Source: an uncultured Bacteroidales bacterium (GTDB lineage: Bacteria > Bacteroidota > Bacteroidia > Bacteroidales > UBA932). From it: 64,000 nt of DNA. The stretch spans positions 62,001 through 126,000 of the forward strand of contig CAKUVD010000009.1 in assembly GCA_934695325.1 (NCBI GenBank), given 5' to 3'. A program made the position numbers and the translations under genes. Of this stretch, positions 8,864 to 17,387 are shown one piece after another. Position 1 is the first letter of the stretch. Every line of letters begins with the position of its first letter. Below the pieces are notes generated by a model. The model ran no database searches and was not told where the DNA came from. It worked only from the letters and a program-made list of their open reading frames with translations.

Positions 8864-9943
8864 CTACTGTCCGCCGAGCCTGTCAAAATAAGTGAGGACC
8901 TCCTCCCACGTCTTGAACGGCTCCTCACCGAAATGCAGCACCGTCCCCATAAAATCACCTGTGCCGAAACGTTCAGGATACCTGTCTATCAGATAGTCCC
9001 CGAGAAGCATATCCTTCCGGTTCGAGACAATGACTCTGTCCCACGCCGGTACTCCAATCCTCTTCTCCACCCAACGGTACAATGCAGGAATACGTTCCGG
9101 TTCGTTGTATGAGCCAGATAAGAGGATGTATGGCTTATAATGCCTGGACAATGCCGCAAACGCCTTCACCGCACTTCCATAAGGCTCCATATTCTCGACA
9201 TCCAGCCCGTGCGCCTCACCGTTCCTGACATCCATAAGAGTGTCTGTCAATGTGACAAGCATCACAGGCTTTGAGCGTCCTTCCTGCCTGTCGTCAATCC
9301 TCTCTATGACAGGAAGCACACAATGCAGGAATACGCTGTCGTCCAGATAATGGGCACCGTCGAAATGTATCGCGTTAGGATAATATGATGAAAACAGGCC
9401 GAATGTGCCTGTCACAAGAGTGTCATTGACTCCGAACATTCCATACACGCGCTCTCGCTCATCATTCATCGCGCCGAAATTGTCCGGGTCTGCGGCATCA
9501 TTGTCCATTCCCTCGAAACAATGCGACGACACCTCGCGGAAAGCCTCGATAAGCCCCTTGTTCACAAGGAAAGAGGTCTGTCCGTCACGTCGCTGATTAT
9601 GAAATTCCTGACGGCCCAGTCCGTTGTTCTTGAGCAGTGTGTCGGCAAGATGAAATGCCGGATTGACCAGTATGCGGTCATAGCCGCGGAGCTGCTCGGC
9701 ATACATCCCTCCCATAGAAGCACCTATTATAAGGTCAGGATGACTGGTATCACATATCTTGTGAAGAAGTGACATAGCCTCGGCCGGCTCCACCGGAAGA
9801 TCCGGCGCAATGATCTCGGCATTTGGAAGCAGCACGCCCATAGCCTTGACTGTCCCGTTCTGTCCGCTGGAGGCGAACCCGTGCACGTATAGAATTTTCT
9901 TGCCCGCCATCAAGTCAGGCCTGGCATATTCGTACAGTTCCAT
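8864..9943 (-). CDS. YqiA-like alpha/beta-hydrolase fused to a degenerate HAD (5'-nucleotidase-like) domain
   Basis: 359 residues. Residues 1-215 are a YqiA/UPF0227-type esterase: YVHGFASSG oxyanion loop, nucleophile Ser76 in GASMGG, acid in FGVNDTLV and His in DGAHYLDD. Residues about 220-359 resemble cytosolic 5'(3')-deoxyribonucleotidases (NT5C type): VSNRKDMLLGDYLIDRYP is a good motif III/IV, and the end LHFGEEPFKTWEEVLTYFD is typical. The first HAD motif, normally DxDGT, reads TLTDTL, so the phosphatase nucleophile appears absent. The protein is therefore likely an active esterase with a binding-only second domain. It sits between the Bcr-type pump and the lipoprotein gene on the same strand. 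Confidence 0.75.
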   Translation of the reverse strand: MELYEYARPDLMAGKKILYVHGFASSGQNGTVKAMGVLLPNAEIIAPDLPVEPAEAMSLLHKICDTSHPDLIIGASMGGMYAEQLRGYDRILVNPAFHLADTLLKNNGLGRQEFHNQRRDGQTSFLVNKGLIEAFREVSSHCFEGMDNDAADPDNFGAMNDERERVYGMFGVNDTLVTGTFGLFSSYYPNAIHFDGAHYLDDSVFLHCVLPVIERIDDRQEGRSKPVMLVTLTDTLMDVRNGEAHGLDVENMEPYGSAVKAFAALSRHYKPYILLSGSYNEPERIPALYRWVEKRIGVPAWDRVIVSNRKDMLLGDYLIDRYPERFGTGDFMGTVLHFGEEPFKTWEEVLTYFDRLGGQ

Positions 9944-10010
9944 CTCTTAAAATCGTGTAATATTCAAAGGAATCGCCTCAACTTTCTTGCCGAAGCATAC
10001 ATATTCTATA

Positions 10011-11171
10011 TCATTTTCTGAAAAAAGCCGCCGCTGTCAGTGCCGAGCAGACGATGAACATCACGCCAGTCATAATGAATATGTCTCCTGCGGCGACAAT
10101 CGCCGGGACGACTCCACCGAAAGAGTATCCTATGGCCCCCAGCAGAGCCGACGCGACACCTGCATTGTCCCTTCCGGAGTCCATCGCAGAGACATTGGCT
10201 GCAGTGGTGACGATCCCGACCATTAGTGTCAATGCAAATATCAGAGTCTCATATATCAGGAAACCGCTTCCCGAAAGGAGCACGGCAAGCACAGCCACGG
10301 ACAGCACGACCAGCCCCGCGGTTCCGTAAGATATGGCGCTGTCTCTGTCACGGAAACGTGGAATCAGCATTGACGCGAGTGCGAATGTGACAGCATTGAC
10401 GCCGAACACCAGGCTGAACTGCACAGCCGTGAGGTCATAGTGGCTCTGCATTATGAACGGAGCCGACGCAATGTTGGTGAACAGCACGCCCATAGAGAAC
10501 ATATACGTCAGCACATATCTAAGGTATGTCCTGTTCTTCAGGACCGATGCGAACCCGGAAATCAACTTCCGCATAGGACTTCCATGCGAGATATGACCAC
10601 GGACAAGGCTTTCTCTCATCCTCACGGCACCGGCAAGAAGGAGGACTGCGAGAATCATAAGGCTCCAGAAGACTCCTCTCCATCCCGCAGCCGCGGCAAT
10701 GATGCCACCGGCGATAGGAGCGGCGACCGTGGCTATTCCGTTCACAGCGGCTATGACAGACATCATCGTGGTCAGTTCCCTGCCACGGTATTTGTCAGCG
10801 GCAATGCTTCTGGACAGCACCACGCCACCGGAACCGGCAAAGCCCTGAAGCAGACGCAGCCAGACGAACTGATGGATGTTCTGAGAGAAAATGCACCCTG
10901 CCGTGGAGACTATGAACAGCAGCATCGAACATATAAGCGGCAGCCTCCTGCCAAGACGGTCACTGAGCGGTCCGAACACGAGCTGCCCGGCGGCAAGCCC
11001 GGCAAGTCCGGTCGTAAGTCCGATCTGCACCATTGACGCTGAACAGCCGAACCAGACCTCCATCTCCGGCAGTACCGGGAGGTACATATCCATAACAAAC
11101 GGCCCGAACGCGCTGAGCGTGCCGAGAAAGACGAGCATAAACGCTCGCGTATTACCTTTTATATGTACCAT
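10011..11171 (-). CDS. Bcr/CflA-family drug efflux transporter (MFS)
   Basis: The family is recognisable from the N-terminal helix with FGPFVMDMYLPVLPEM, motif A (GPLSDRLGRR) and the RLLQGFAGSGGVVLSRSI segment. About 12 hydrophobic helices span roughly 387 residues, the usual length. Members export bicyclomycin, sulfonamides, chloramphenicol and similar compounds by proton antiport; the substrate here is not predictable. I place the start at 11171 (MVHIKGN) rather than the longer upstream extension, because a TAACTTTG -7 box at 11186-11193 would put transcription start just upstream of this ATG. It is divergent from the GlpT/UhpT-type transporter. Confidence 0.88.
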   Translation of the reverse strand: MVHIKGNTRAFMLVFLGTLSAFGPFVMDMYLPVLPEMEVWFGCSASMVQIGLTTGLAGLAAGQLVFGPLSDRLGRRLPLICSMLLFIVSTAGCIFSQNIHQFVWLRLLQGFAGSGGVVLSRSIAADKYRGRELTTMMSVIAAVNGIATVAAPIAGGIIAAAAGWRGVFWSLMILAVLLLAGAVRMRESLVRGHISHGSPMRKLISGFASVLKNRTYLRYVLTYMFSMGVLFTNIASAPFIMQSHYDLTAVQFSLVFGVNAVTFALASMLIPRFRDRDSAISYGTAGLVVLSVAVLAVLLSGSGFLIYETLIFALTLMVGIVTTAANVSAMDSGRDNAGVASALLGAIGYSFGGVVPAIVAAGDIFIMTGVMFIVCSALTAAAFFRK

Positions 11172-11185
11172 AGAAAATCCGGATG

Positions 11186-11223
11186 CAAAGTTAGAATTTT
11201 TTGTGATTTTTTCTTTAACTTTG
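11186..11223. promoter_or_regulatory. Divergent promoter pair between two MFS genes
   Basis: TAACTTTG, matching the Bacteroidota -7 consensus TAnnTTTG, occurs on the minus strand at 11186-11193 (ahead of the Bcr-type gene) and on the plus strand at 11216-11223 (ahead of the ATG at 11244). No good -33 TTTG at the usual 19-bp spacing is seen for either. Confidence 0.6.
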
Positions 11224-11243
11224 ACAGATATACACAAATAACA

Positions 11244-12680
11244 ATGTTTGAAAAGATTCTGAATTTTTACAAGATCAGCGGGCCGTCTGCCGAAAAAGTG
11301 CCCGCAGAAAAAACCGAAAAAACTTACAGAAGGCTCAGGATGAGCACGTTTCTCGCAGCCACATTCGGATATAGCCTTTACTACGTCTGCAGAACAAGCC
11401 TCAATGTGGTCAAGCAGCCGATAATCGACAGCGGCTTCCTGGACGCAGCACAGCTCGGAATCATAGGCTCGGCGCTGCTCGCGACATACGCCGTCGGCAA
11501 ATTCGTCAATGGATTCCTCGCCGATTACTGCAACATCCGCAAGTTTATGGCGACAGGGCTCATCATATCAGCATTGGCAAACTTCATAATGGGCGTGCTC
11601 GGAGTATGGAGCGGAATGGCCGGCATCAGCGGAATGGCCATTTTCTTCGTCCTTGCGATTGTCTGGGCTATGAACGGCTGGTCTCAGTCAATGGGAGCGC
11701 CTCCTGCCATCATATCATTGTCACGATGGTTCCCTCTCAAGGAAAGAGGATCGTTCTACGGGTTCTTCAGCGCCAGCCACAACTTCGGTGAAGGATTGTC
11801 CTACCTTTTCGTGGGACTCATCGTCACATTAGCCGGCTGGCAGTGGGGATTCTTCGGTTCCGCACTGGCCGGAGCGATCGGTGTCATCCTCATATTGTTC
11901 TGCCTCCACGACAACACAGAAAGCGAAGGACTCCCGCCTATCGAGGTGATCTCCGGTGAAAAGACAATGGAGGAGCTCGAGAAGGAGAAGGCCGAGGCTG
12001 CCACCAAGGATGGCGACAATGAAGACAGCACGGAAGTGCGCAGGATACAGAAAGCCGTGCTCAGGAGTCCGGGAGTGTGGATTCTCGCCGCAGCGAGCGC
12101 CTTTATGTACGTAAGCCGATATGCAGTGAACGGATGGGGTGTGCTGTTCCTCCAGAAAGAGAAAGGTTTCGACCTCGCCACCGCCACTATCCTCCTCTCC
12201 ATAAACGCCTGGTGCGGAGTACTGGGGACGGTGGTTTCCGGATGGTTCTCAGACAAGCTCTTCAAAGGTGACAGAAAGTATCCGGCCCTCATCTTCGGCG
12301 TGCTGAACACATTGTCTCTCATACTGTTCCTCTACGGCGGAAACTCTCTGTGGGTCAATGCTGTCGCCATGACATTGTTCGGAATCGCCATCGGCGTGCT
12401 CATCTGCTTCCTCGGCGGACTTATGGCTGTGGACCTGGTGCCTAGAAAAGCCAGCGGAGCAGCCCTCGGAATCGTGGGCATCGCAAGCTATGCAGCAGCG
12501 GCTCTTCAGGACATAATAAGCGGACAGCTAATCGACAAGAACATAACGGAACAGATGATAGACGGGCAAATGACACAGGTCTACGACTTCAGTTCAGCAG
12601 CCATCTTCTGGATAGCCGCCTCCATCATATCCTTCCTCCTCCCTATACTGAACTGGAAGAGAAAAAAAGAAGAATTCTAG
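11244..12680 (+). CDS. Organophosphate:phosphate antiporter-family transporter (GlpT/UhpT/UhpC-like MFS)
   Basis: About 478 residues with 12 predicted helices. The family signature is clear: YSLYYVCRTSLNVVKQPI in helix 1, then GFLADYCNIRKF, GWSQSMGAPPAIISLSRWF and SASHNFGEGLSYL. These proteins exchange glycerol-3-phosphate, hexose-phosphates or phosphoenolpyruvate for phosphate, or act as sensors (UhpC). An insert of about 45 acidic residues between helices 6 and 7 (EKTMEELEKEKAEAATK...) is the cytoplasmic loop. The start is set at 11244 by the upstream TAACTTTG box at 11216-11223, which excludes the longer 27-residue extension. The substrate cannot be read from the sequence. Confidence 0.85.
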   Translation: MFEKILNFYKISGPSAEKVPAEKTEKTYRRLRMSTFLAATFGYSLYYVCRTSLNVVKQPIIDSGFLDAAQLGIIGSALLATYAVGKFVNGFLADYCNIRKFMATGLIISALANFIMGVLGVWSGMAGISGMAIFFVLAIVWAMNGWSQSMGAPPAIISLSRWFPLKERGSFYGFFSASHNFGEGLSYLFVGLIVTLAGWQWGFFGSALAGAIGVILILFCLHDNTESEGLPPIEVISGEKTMEELEKEKAEAATKDGDNEDSTEVRRIQKAVLRSPGVWILAAASAFMYVSRYAVNGWGVLFLQKEKGFDLATATILLSINAWCGVLGTVVSGWFSDKLFKGDRKYPALIFGVLNTLSLILFLYGGNSLWVNAVAMTLFGIAIGVLICFLGGLMAVDLVPRKASGAALGIVGIASYAAAALQDIISGQLIDKNITEQMIDGQMTQVYDFSSAAIFWIAASIISFLLPILNWKRKKEEF

Positions 12681-12681
12681 C

Positions 12682-12731
12682 ATAGTCCACTCGATGGTGG
12701 CGCGGACGGCATTCCGCAGGGGTGTATACCA
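12682..12731 (+). repeat. Dispersed structured repeat, copy 1
   Basis: About 50 bp nearly identical to 19437-19486. It contains hairpin CCAC-TCGATG-GTGG, then GCGGA-CGGCAT-TCCGC, closed by an outer ATAG...GTGTAT pairing. It lies between the transporter stop and the next gene. Base changes relative to copy 2 largely preserve pairing. Confidence 0.75.
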
Positions 12732-12748
12732 TTAAACCATTATATAAA

Positions 12749-14845
12749 ATGAACTCAACCTTAATCAAAGCACTGGCACTCATCGCAGTGCCGATGACTC
12801 TCCTTTCCTGCAAAAAAGACGAGTCCACTGACTACATACGCAGTCAGTATGAAAGCAGCGACCTCCCGGAGGTCATCTCCTACAACGGAGGCACATTCCA
12901 GGTCAATGTAAAAGTAGACACCCTCACAAAAGCTCATTCAGAAGTCTTCCTCCCGTGGGAATACCGACTGGTCATAGGAGACAACGTCTCGGAGCCTGTG
13001 AAAATGACAGCTCCGGCCAGTTCCTTTGCGGTCAATGTACCGGCGAACTATACCGAGAACAAGCGGACAGTGACCGTCGAGGCCATTTTCTCTGACATTC
13101 CTGACGATACCGCAGGAGCAGAGCCGGCAGAAAAGGACTGGGTGAAAGTCGCCACGGCAGAACAGGACTGCGCCCTCGTGCTCATCGAGGATTTCTACTG
13201 GGCCAAAGGCAACCTGGCGCTCAAGGACGGAAAGTTCATCATCGCAGAAAAGATGTCAGACCCGGGACTATTCTTCAAGAAAGGCTCAATCTATGGCATC
13301 CAGCCTGTCTCTGGAGCATACGACGGCACGGCATACACACCGGAGCCGGTGAAGATAGCAATGTCCGATATACCTGAGGACAATGATGATGACGACCCTT
13401 GCACCAAGATGGATCCAGGTCTCAGGACTCCGACATATATGGAGGCTTATTACCTTTATTATCAGGAAGATACCGACAACGCACACGAACTGGACGGAGT
13501 ACGCGGAAGAGGATTCAAGGAGGCTCCGGGATACTTCCTGCCATACACGGGCGTTATGTACAAGGAGACCGGAAAGACGGAGCCAAAATATGACAATGCC
13601 TACGGAGCCTATTGGGTTAACGGAAGGGATTACGACGGGGTCCATATGATTTATGTGATCAATGACGAATACTCGATGCTCCACTACGATCTGTCGAATA
13701 TAGCCCTCGGCTCAGTAAGATGCGTGAAGAACATCAAACAGCCAGGATACATCTCCCACACATTGACGCCGTCCACGCTTGAGCCGAACAAAGGCTTCAC
13801 ACTGGAGGTAGAGACAGATCCGGGAGAGTTCGCCCTGTATGAAGCAGTGCTCCTGTCAGATATGAAAGACGAAAAAATCAGCACCTGCACCAAGAAAGTG
13901 ACCACGGCGAGATTCGACATCGGGCCTAACGACGAAAAGGAGGACAAGACTTGGAAACTTTTCATTAACAACAAGTTCACAGGCAAGACATTCGTTCAGC
14001 CAGCAATCCAGGACTACGCCTTCTATGTATCGCATACACCGGCGAAGAATGACTATAAGGCTTTCACGCTTTCCGTTAAGATCGACACTGACCTCGGAAA
14101 AGTAGATGTGGAAGCGAAGGGATCTGACGGAAACACTTACAGCAAGACTGCGTCACGTTTCGCACCTGTGGCCGAGATTCCTATTCCGGAAAACACCAAG
14201 ACCACTGACAGGACATTCAGCATCTGGGTGAACGGCAGCGACACAGGGAAGAAAGTCGTCCAGGAAGGTGCTCCGTCAGCAGACGGGTGGTCAGTAACCT
14301 GGAGCACAGGCTATCTGACGGTCAAGGACGGAGCATATACTTTCGCCGGACCTGACGAGCACGGAATGTACTTCAAATGGAGAAGCGGATACGCCGTCGA
14401 TCTCGGACAGAACGTGACGAGCACTTCCAAGTATTCCGGGAAGGCATACTGCCCGGAGGAGACGTCCATAGCCTACGCAGCTATTCCTAAGGACACTGAA
14501 GACCCGTGCTCAAAGGTGCTTCCTGCCGGGACGTGGAGGCTCCCTACGGCCGACGAGATGACCGAGATGACAAAAGGCGGAAGCGTGGACACCAAGAGTG
14601 GCGTATATTACACCTGCACTGACGGAGATCAGAGGATAAAGCTCCTTGCAGGAGGACAGCTGAAAAAAGAAGGGACAGGCGTTATGTCTCCGACAAACGT
14701 GTTCATCTGGACTGGCTCGAAAGATGCAGCCACAGGTAAATGCCAATATCTGATGTGGATGTCATCCGCAAGCGGAGTCCCTAAAATCGCATCGCTTTCA
14801 TTGAATGACGCTGCATTCCAGGTGCGCTGCGTGAAATCCAAATAG
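12749..14845 (+). CDS. Lipoprotein with two FISUMP-like (Fib_succ_major-type) domains
   Basis: About 698 residues. The start at 12749 gives a standard lipoprotein signal (LIKALALIAVPMTLLSC). Two copies of one domain are visible: one near residues 140-330 (WAKGNLALKDGKFIIAE..., DPCTKMDPGLRTPTYMEAYYL) and one near 510-698 (WSTGYLTVKDGAYTFAG..., DPCSKVLPAGTWRLPTADEM), each ending in a VRCVK motif. This pattern is that of the FISUMP/major paralogous domain common in Bacteroidota and Fibrobacter surface proteins. Two FN3/BACON-like beta segments lie between (PGYISHTLTPS... and YAFYVSHTPAK...). Surface exposure is likely; the ligand is unknown. The dispersed repeat copy 1 overlaps its upstream region. 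Confidence 0.75.
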   Translation: MNSTLIKALALIAVPMTLLSCKKDESTDYIRSQYESSDLPEVISYNGGTFQVNVKVDTLTKAHSEVFLPWEYRLVIGDNVSEPVKMTAPASSFAVNVPANYTENKRTVTVEAIFSDIPDDTAGAEPAEKDWVKVATAEQDCALVLIEDFYWAKGNLALKDGKFIIAEKMSDPGLFFKKGSIYGIQPVSGAYDGTAYTPEPVKIAMSDIPEDNDDDDPCTKMDPGLRTPTYMEAYYLYYQEDTDNAHELDGVRGRGFKEAPGYFLPYTGVMYKETGKTEPKYDNAYGAYWVNGRDYDGVHMIYVINDEYSMLHYDLSNIALGSVRCVKNIKQPGYISHTLTPSTLEPNKGFTLEVETDPGEFALYEAVLLSDMKDEKISTCTKKVTTARFDIGPNDEKEDKTWKLFINNKFTGKTFVQPAIQDYAFYVSHTPAKNDYKAFTLSVKIDTDLGKVDVEAKGSDGNTYSKTASRFAPVAEIPIPENTKTTDRTFSIWVNGSDTGKKVVQEGAPSADGWSVTWSTGYLTVKDGAYTFAGPDEHGMYFKWRSGYAVDLGQNVTSTSKYSGKAYCPEETSIAYAAIPKDTEDPCSKVLPAGTWRLPTADEMTEMTKGGSVDTKSGVYYTCTDGDQRIKLLAGGQLKKEGTGVMSPTNVFIWTGSKDAATGKCQYLMWMSSASGVPKIASLSLNDAAFQVRCVKSK

Positions 14846-14884
14846 TTTTTCTACGGGGATATTGGAGATAAAATCAAAAAAACG

Positions 14885-14892
14885 TAAATTTG
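14885..14892 (+). promoter_or_regulatory. -7 box of the zapB-like/zapA promoter
   Basis: TAAATTTG matches TAnnTTTG. A weak -33-like ATTG ends 20 bases upstream (14861-14864). The predicted start lies about 28 bases before the ATG at 14926. Confidence 0.6.
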
Positions 14893-14925
14893 CAATATAT
14901 GGATTAAAAACACGGCCATCCTGAA

Positions 14926-15198
14926 ATGCTGGAAGATATCAGAAAAAATATCGAACGGTTGATCGCTCTTTATGAGGGAGAAAGGAAACAGAATGAAAAA
15001 CTGGTTCTGGAGATTGAGCGGAAGGATTCCGAGATTGATTCATATAAGAAGCAGATTGCGGAACTGGAAAGAGAAGTAGATAATCTTAAGCTTACGGAAG
15101 CTTTCACCGCACCGGCAGGTACCAACTATGCCGCACGTGAAGAGATTGACAGGATGATTTCGGACATTGACCGATGCATCGCATTATTGGAAAAATGA
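14926..15198 (+). CDS. ZapB-like coiled-coil cell-division protein
   Basis: 90 residues, almost entirely a heptad coiled coil (LIALYEGERKQNEKLVLEIE... to EREVDNLKL), followed by a short helix (IDRMISDIDRCIALLEK). In Bacteroidota such a protein is commonly encoded just before zapA and is thought to work with ZapA at the FtsZ ring. The stop overlaps the zapA start (ATGA), indicating translational coupling. The family call rests on size, coiled coil and neighbour; direct similarity to enterobacterial ZapB is not claimed. Confidence 0.7.
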   Translation: MLEDIRKNIERLIALYEGERKQNEKLVLEIERKDSEIDSYKKQIAELEREVDNLKLTEAFTAPAGTNYAAREEIDRMISDIDRCIALLEK

Positions 15199-15509
15199 TA
15201 ATGGGGCAGAAGATTACGATTCGCATAAACGGGAAGCGATATGAACTGACCGCCGAGACTCCGGAAAAGGAGGAGATTTACAGGCAGGCGGCCCTTTCCG
15301 TGAACCAGATGCTCGGCAACTATGTGGACAAGTTCCCGGGAAAGGAACTCTCGGAACTTATCTCACTGGTGGCATTGAACGAGAGCATCGGCAGAATCAC
15401 CCTGATGAAGAAGCTGGAGGCAGCGGAGAAGGAAACGGAATTGCTTAGGAAACAGACAGATACTTATCTTGAAAATATTGATGATCAGCCGCCGGCCATT
15501 ACTCGCTGA
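15195..15509 (+). CDS. zapA: Cell division protein ZapA
   Basis: About 104 residues beginning MIMGQKITIRINGKRYELT, the standard ZapA opening beta strands, followed by the EEIYRQAALSVNQML helix and a C-terminal coiled coil (SELISLVALNESIGRITLMKKLEAAEKE). ZapA tetramers cross-link FtsZ filaments at midcell. The ATG at 15195 overlaps the stop of the preceding gene; MGQK at 15201 is the alternative start. A candidate 6S RNA and then rny follow, an arrangement I believe is conserved in this group. Confidence 0.88.
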   Translation: MIMGQKITIRINGKRYELTAETPEKEEIYRQAALSVNQMLGNYVDKFPGKELSELISLVALNESIGRITLMKKLEAAEKETELLRKQTDTYLENIDDQPPAITR

Positions 15510-15516
15510 AAACAAC

Positions 15517-15646
15517 ACGTTCTACGGAACCGGGTGTTCTCGAGCCGGGGATGTGCAGGCCTAAGTACCCTCACGGGGATTCTGCTCAGGCAGGACATAG
15601 GATTACTGAACCGGCACGGAGCTCAAATCTTATCTTTTAAGATTTT
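15517..15646 (+). ncRNA. ssrS: Candidate 6S RNA (SsrS)
   Basis: The stretch after zapA is non-coding and structured: GCCGG (15544-15548) can pair with CCGGC (15611-15615), enclosing an internal region with the hairpin GTACCC-TCAC-GGGG and flanking GGCCT/AGGC pairing, in the manner of the 6S open-promoter mimic. AAATCTT/AAGATTT with a short T run (15626-15646) could end the transcript. Position beside zapA agrees with 6S genes elsewhere. 6S RNA binds housekeeping RNA polymerase in stationary phase. Exact ends are uncertain. Confidence 0.55.
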
Positions 15647-15680
15647 CTGACGGAAACAGCTGACGGCTTTTTAACTATCA

Positions 15681-15732
15681 CCGGACAAGATGCTTCTACA
15701 ATAATATGCGGAAGTGCCTTGTCCGGTTTTTT
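15681..15732 (+). terminator. Strong intrinsic terminator after the candidate 6S RNA
   Basis: CCGGACAAG (15681-15689) pairs with CTTGTCCGG (15718-15726), with an inner CTTC/GAAG pairing, followed by TTTTTT (15727-15732). Confidence 0.85.
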
Positions 15733-15806
15733 GTCGGGTGACATCCCGCAGCCGTGACAGGTCACGATGGAGAAGGACTTTTATGTAAAACATTAATTAA
15801 CATAAT

Positions 15807-17351
15807 ATGAACAACGTTTTGATACTCATAGCCGTAGCACTGCTCTCAGCGGCATTCGGCATAGCCGTATTCATAATGGTTCACCGGATCGTGATGAAAG
15901 GTCGCAAGGACAGCATCCTGGAGAAGGCCGAACTTGAGGGAGAGAACCTGAAGAAGGAGAAGATACTTCAGGCTAAAGAGAAATTTCTCCAGCTCAAGAG
16001 TGAACACGAGAAATTCGTGAATGACAAGAACGCTCAGATAAAAGATACTGAGAACAGGCTGAAGCAGAAAGAGAACAACCTAAACCAGCAGAACAACGAA
16101 CTTCAGAGGAAGATGAAGGAACTTGACAATGCCAAGTCTGGCCTTCAGGCGCAGAAGGACGCCCTAGAGAAGAAGGCGGCAGAATATGAGGCGCTCAGCC
16201 AGGAAGCCAACAAGCAGATCGAGAGCATTGCCGGTATGACGGCTACCGAGGCGAAGAATCTCCTTATGGAGAATATGAAGGCCGAGGCGAGAAGCGAAGC
16301 CCAGGCATACATCAACGACACCATAGATGATGCCAGGCTGAATGCGGCAAAAGAGGCCAAGCGTATAGTGATCACTACGATACAGAGGACTGCTACGGAG
16401 ACAGCCATCGAAAATGCGGTAACGACATTCCCTATCGAGAATGACGAGATAAAGGGCCGCATCATCGGACGCGAGGGCCGAAACATCAGAGCCTTGGAGG
16501 CGGCGACAGGAGTGGAAATCGTCGTGGACGACACACCGGACGCCATCCTTCTTTCAGCATTCGACCCTGTAAGGCGCGAAGTCGCCAGACTGGCACTGCA
16601 CCAGCTCGTTGTGGACGGACGTATACACCCGGCGCGTATCGAGGAAGTCGTGGCGAAAGTGCAGAAGCAGCTTGAGGATGAGATTCTCGAGACAGGAAAG
16701 AGGACTTGCATAGATATGGGCATACACGGTATGAACATCGAGCTCGTAAAACTCATAGGGCGAATGAAATACCGCTCCTCATACGGTCAGAACCTCCTGC
16801 AGCACTCACGCGAGGTCGCCAACATCTGCGCCATAATGGCTTCAGAGCTCGGGCTGAACCCTAAGGTAGCCAAGAGAGCAGGCCTCCTGCACGATATAGG
16901 AAAGGTATCAGAGGACGACCCGGAACTTCCGCACGCTCTTCTCGGTATGAAACTCGCCGAGCAGTACAAGGAAAGACCGGAAATATGCAACGCTATCGGA
17001 GCACATCACGAGGAGACTGAGATGACATCGCTCATATCCCCTATCGTAATGGTCGGCGACGCAATCTCTGGTGCACGTCCAGGAGCACGCCGCGAGGTCA
17101 TCGAATCATACATCAAGAGACTCAAGGGAATGGAGGATCTCGCAGCGGCATATCCTGGAGTGACCAAGAGCTACGCCATCCAGGCCGGCCGAGAGCTTCG
17201 TGTCATCGTCGGTGCGGAGGAAGTGAGTGACGAACAGGCAGGAAAGCTGTCTGCTGACATCGCTCTGAAGATCCAGAACGAGATGACATACCCTGGACAG
17301 GTGAAGATTACAGTCATCAGGGAGACAAGGTCAGTAGCCTACGCGAAGTAG
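15807..17351 (+). CDS. rny: Ribonuclease Y
   Basis: 514 residues, the family's normal length. An N-terminal membrane anchor ([22 protein letters not shown]) is followed by a long coiled coil (about 30-150), a KH RNA-binding domain ([20 protein letters not shown], about 213-280) and an HD metal-dependent phosphohydrolase domain with LLHDIGK near residue 360 and HHEE further on. RNase Y is a membrane-bound endoribonuclease that starts mRNA decay. Conserved downstream of zapA in this group. Confidence 0.95.
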   Translation: MNNVLILIAVALLSAAFGIAVFIMVHRIVMKGRKDSILEKAELEGENLKKEKILQAKEKFLQLKSEHEKFVNDKNAQIKDTENRLKQKENNLNQQNNELQRKMKELDNAKSGLQAQKDALEKKAAEYEALSQEANKQIESIAGMTATEAKNLLMENMKAEARSEAQAYINDTIDDARLNAAKEAKRIVITTIQRTATETAIENAVTTFPIENDEIKGRIIGREGRNIRALEAATGVEIVVDDTPDAILLSAFDPVRREVARLALHQLVVDGRIHPARIEEVVAKVQKQLEDEILETGKRTCIDMGIHGMNIELVKLIGRMKYRSSYGQNLLQHSREVANICAIMASELGLNPKVAKRAGLLHDIGKVSEDDPELPHALLGMKLAEQYKERPEICNAIGAHHEETEMTSLISPIVMVGDAISGARPGARREVIESYIKRLKGMEDLAAAYPGVTKSYAIQAGRELRVIVGAEEVSDEQAGKLSADIALKIQNEMTYPGQVKITVIRETRSVAYAK

Positions 17352-17387
17352 CCTACAATTACGAACATTGGTAACTTATCTATTGAT

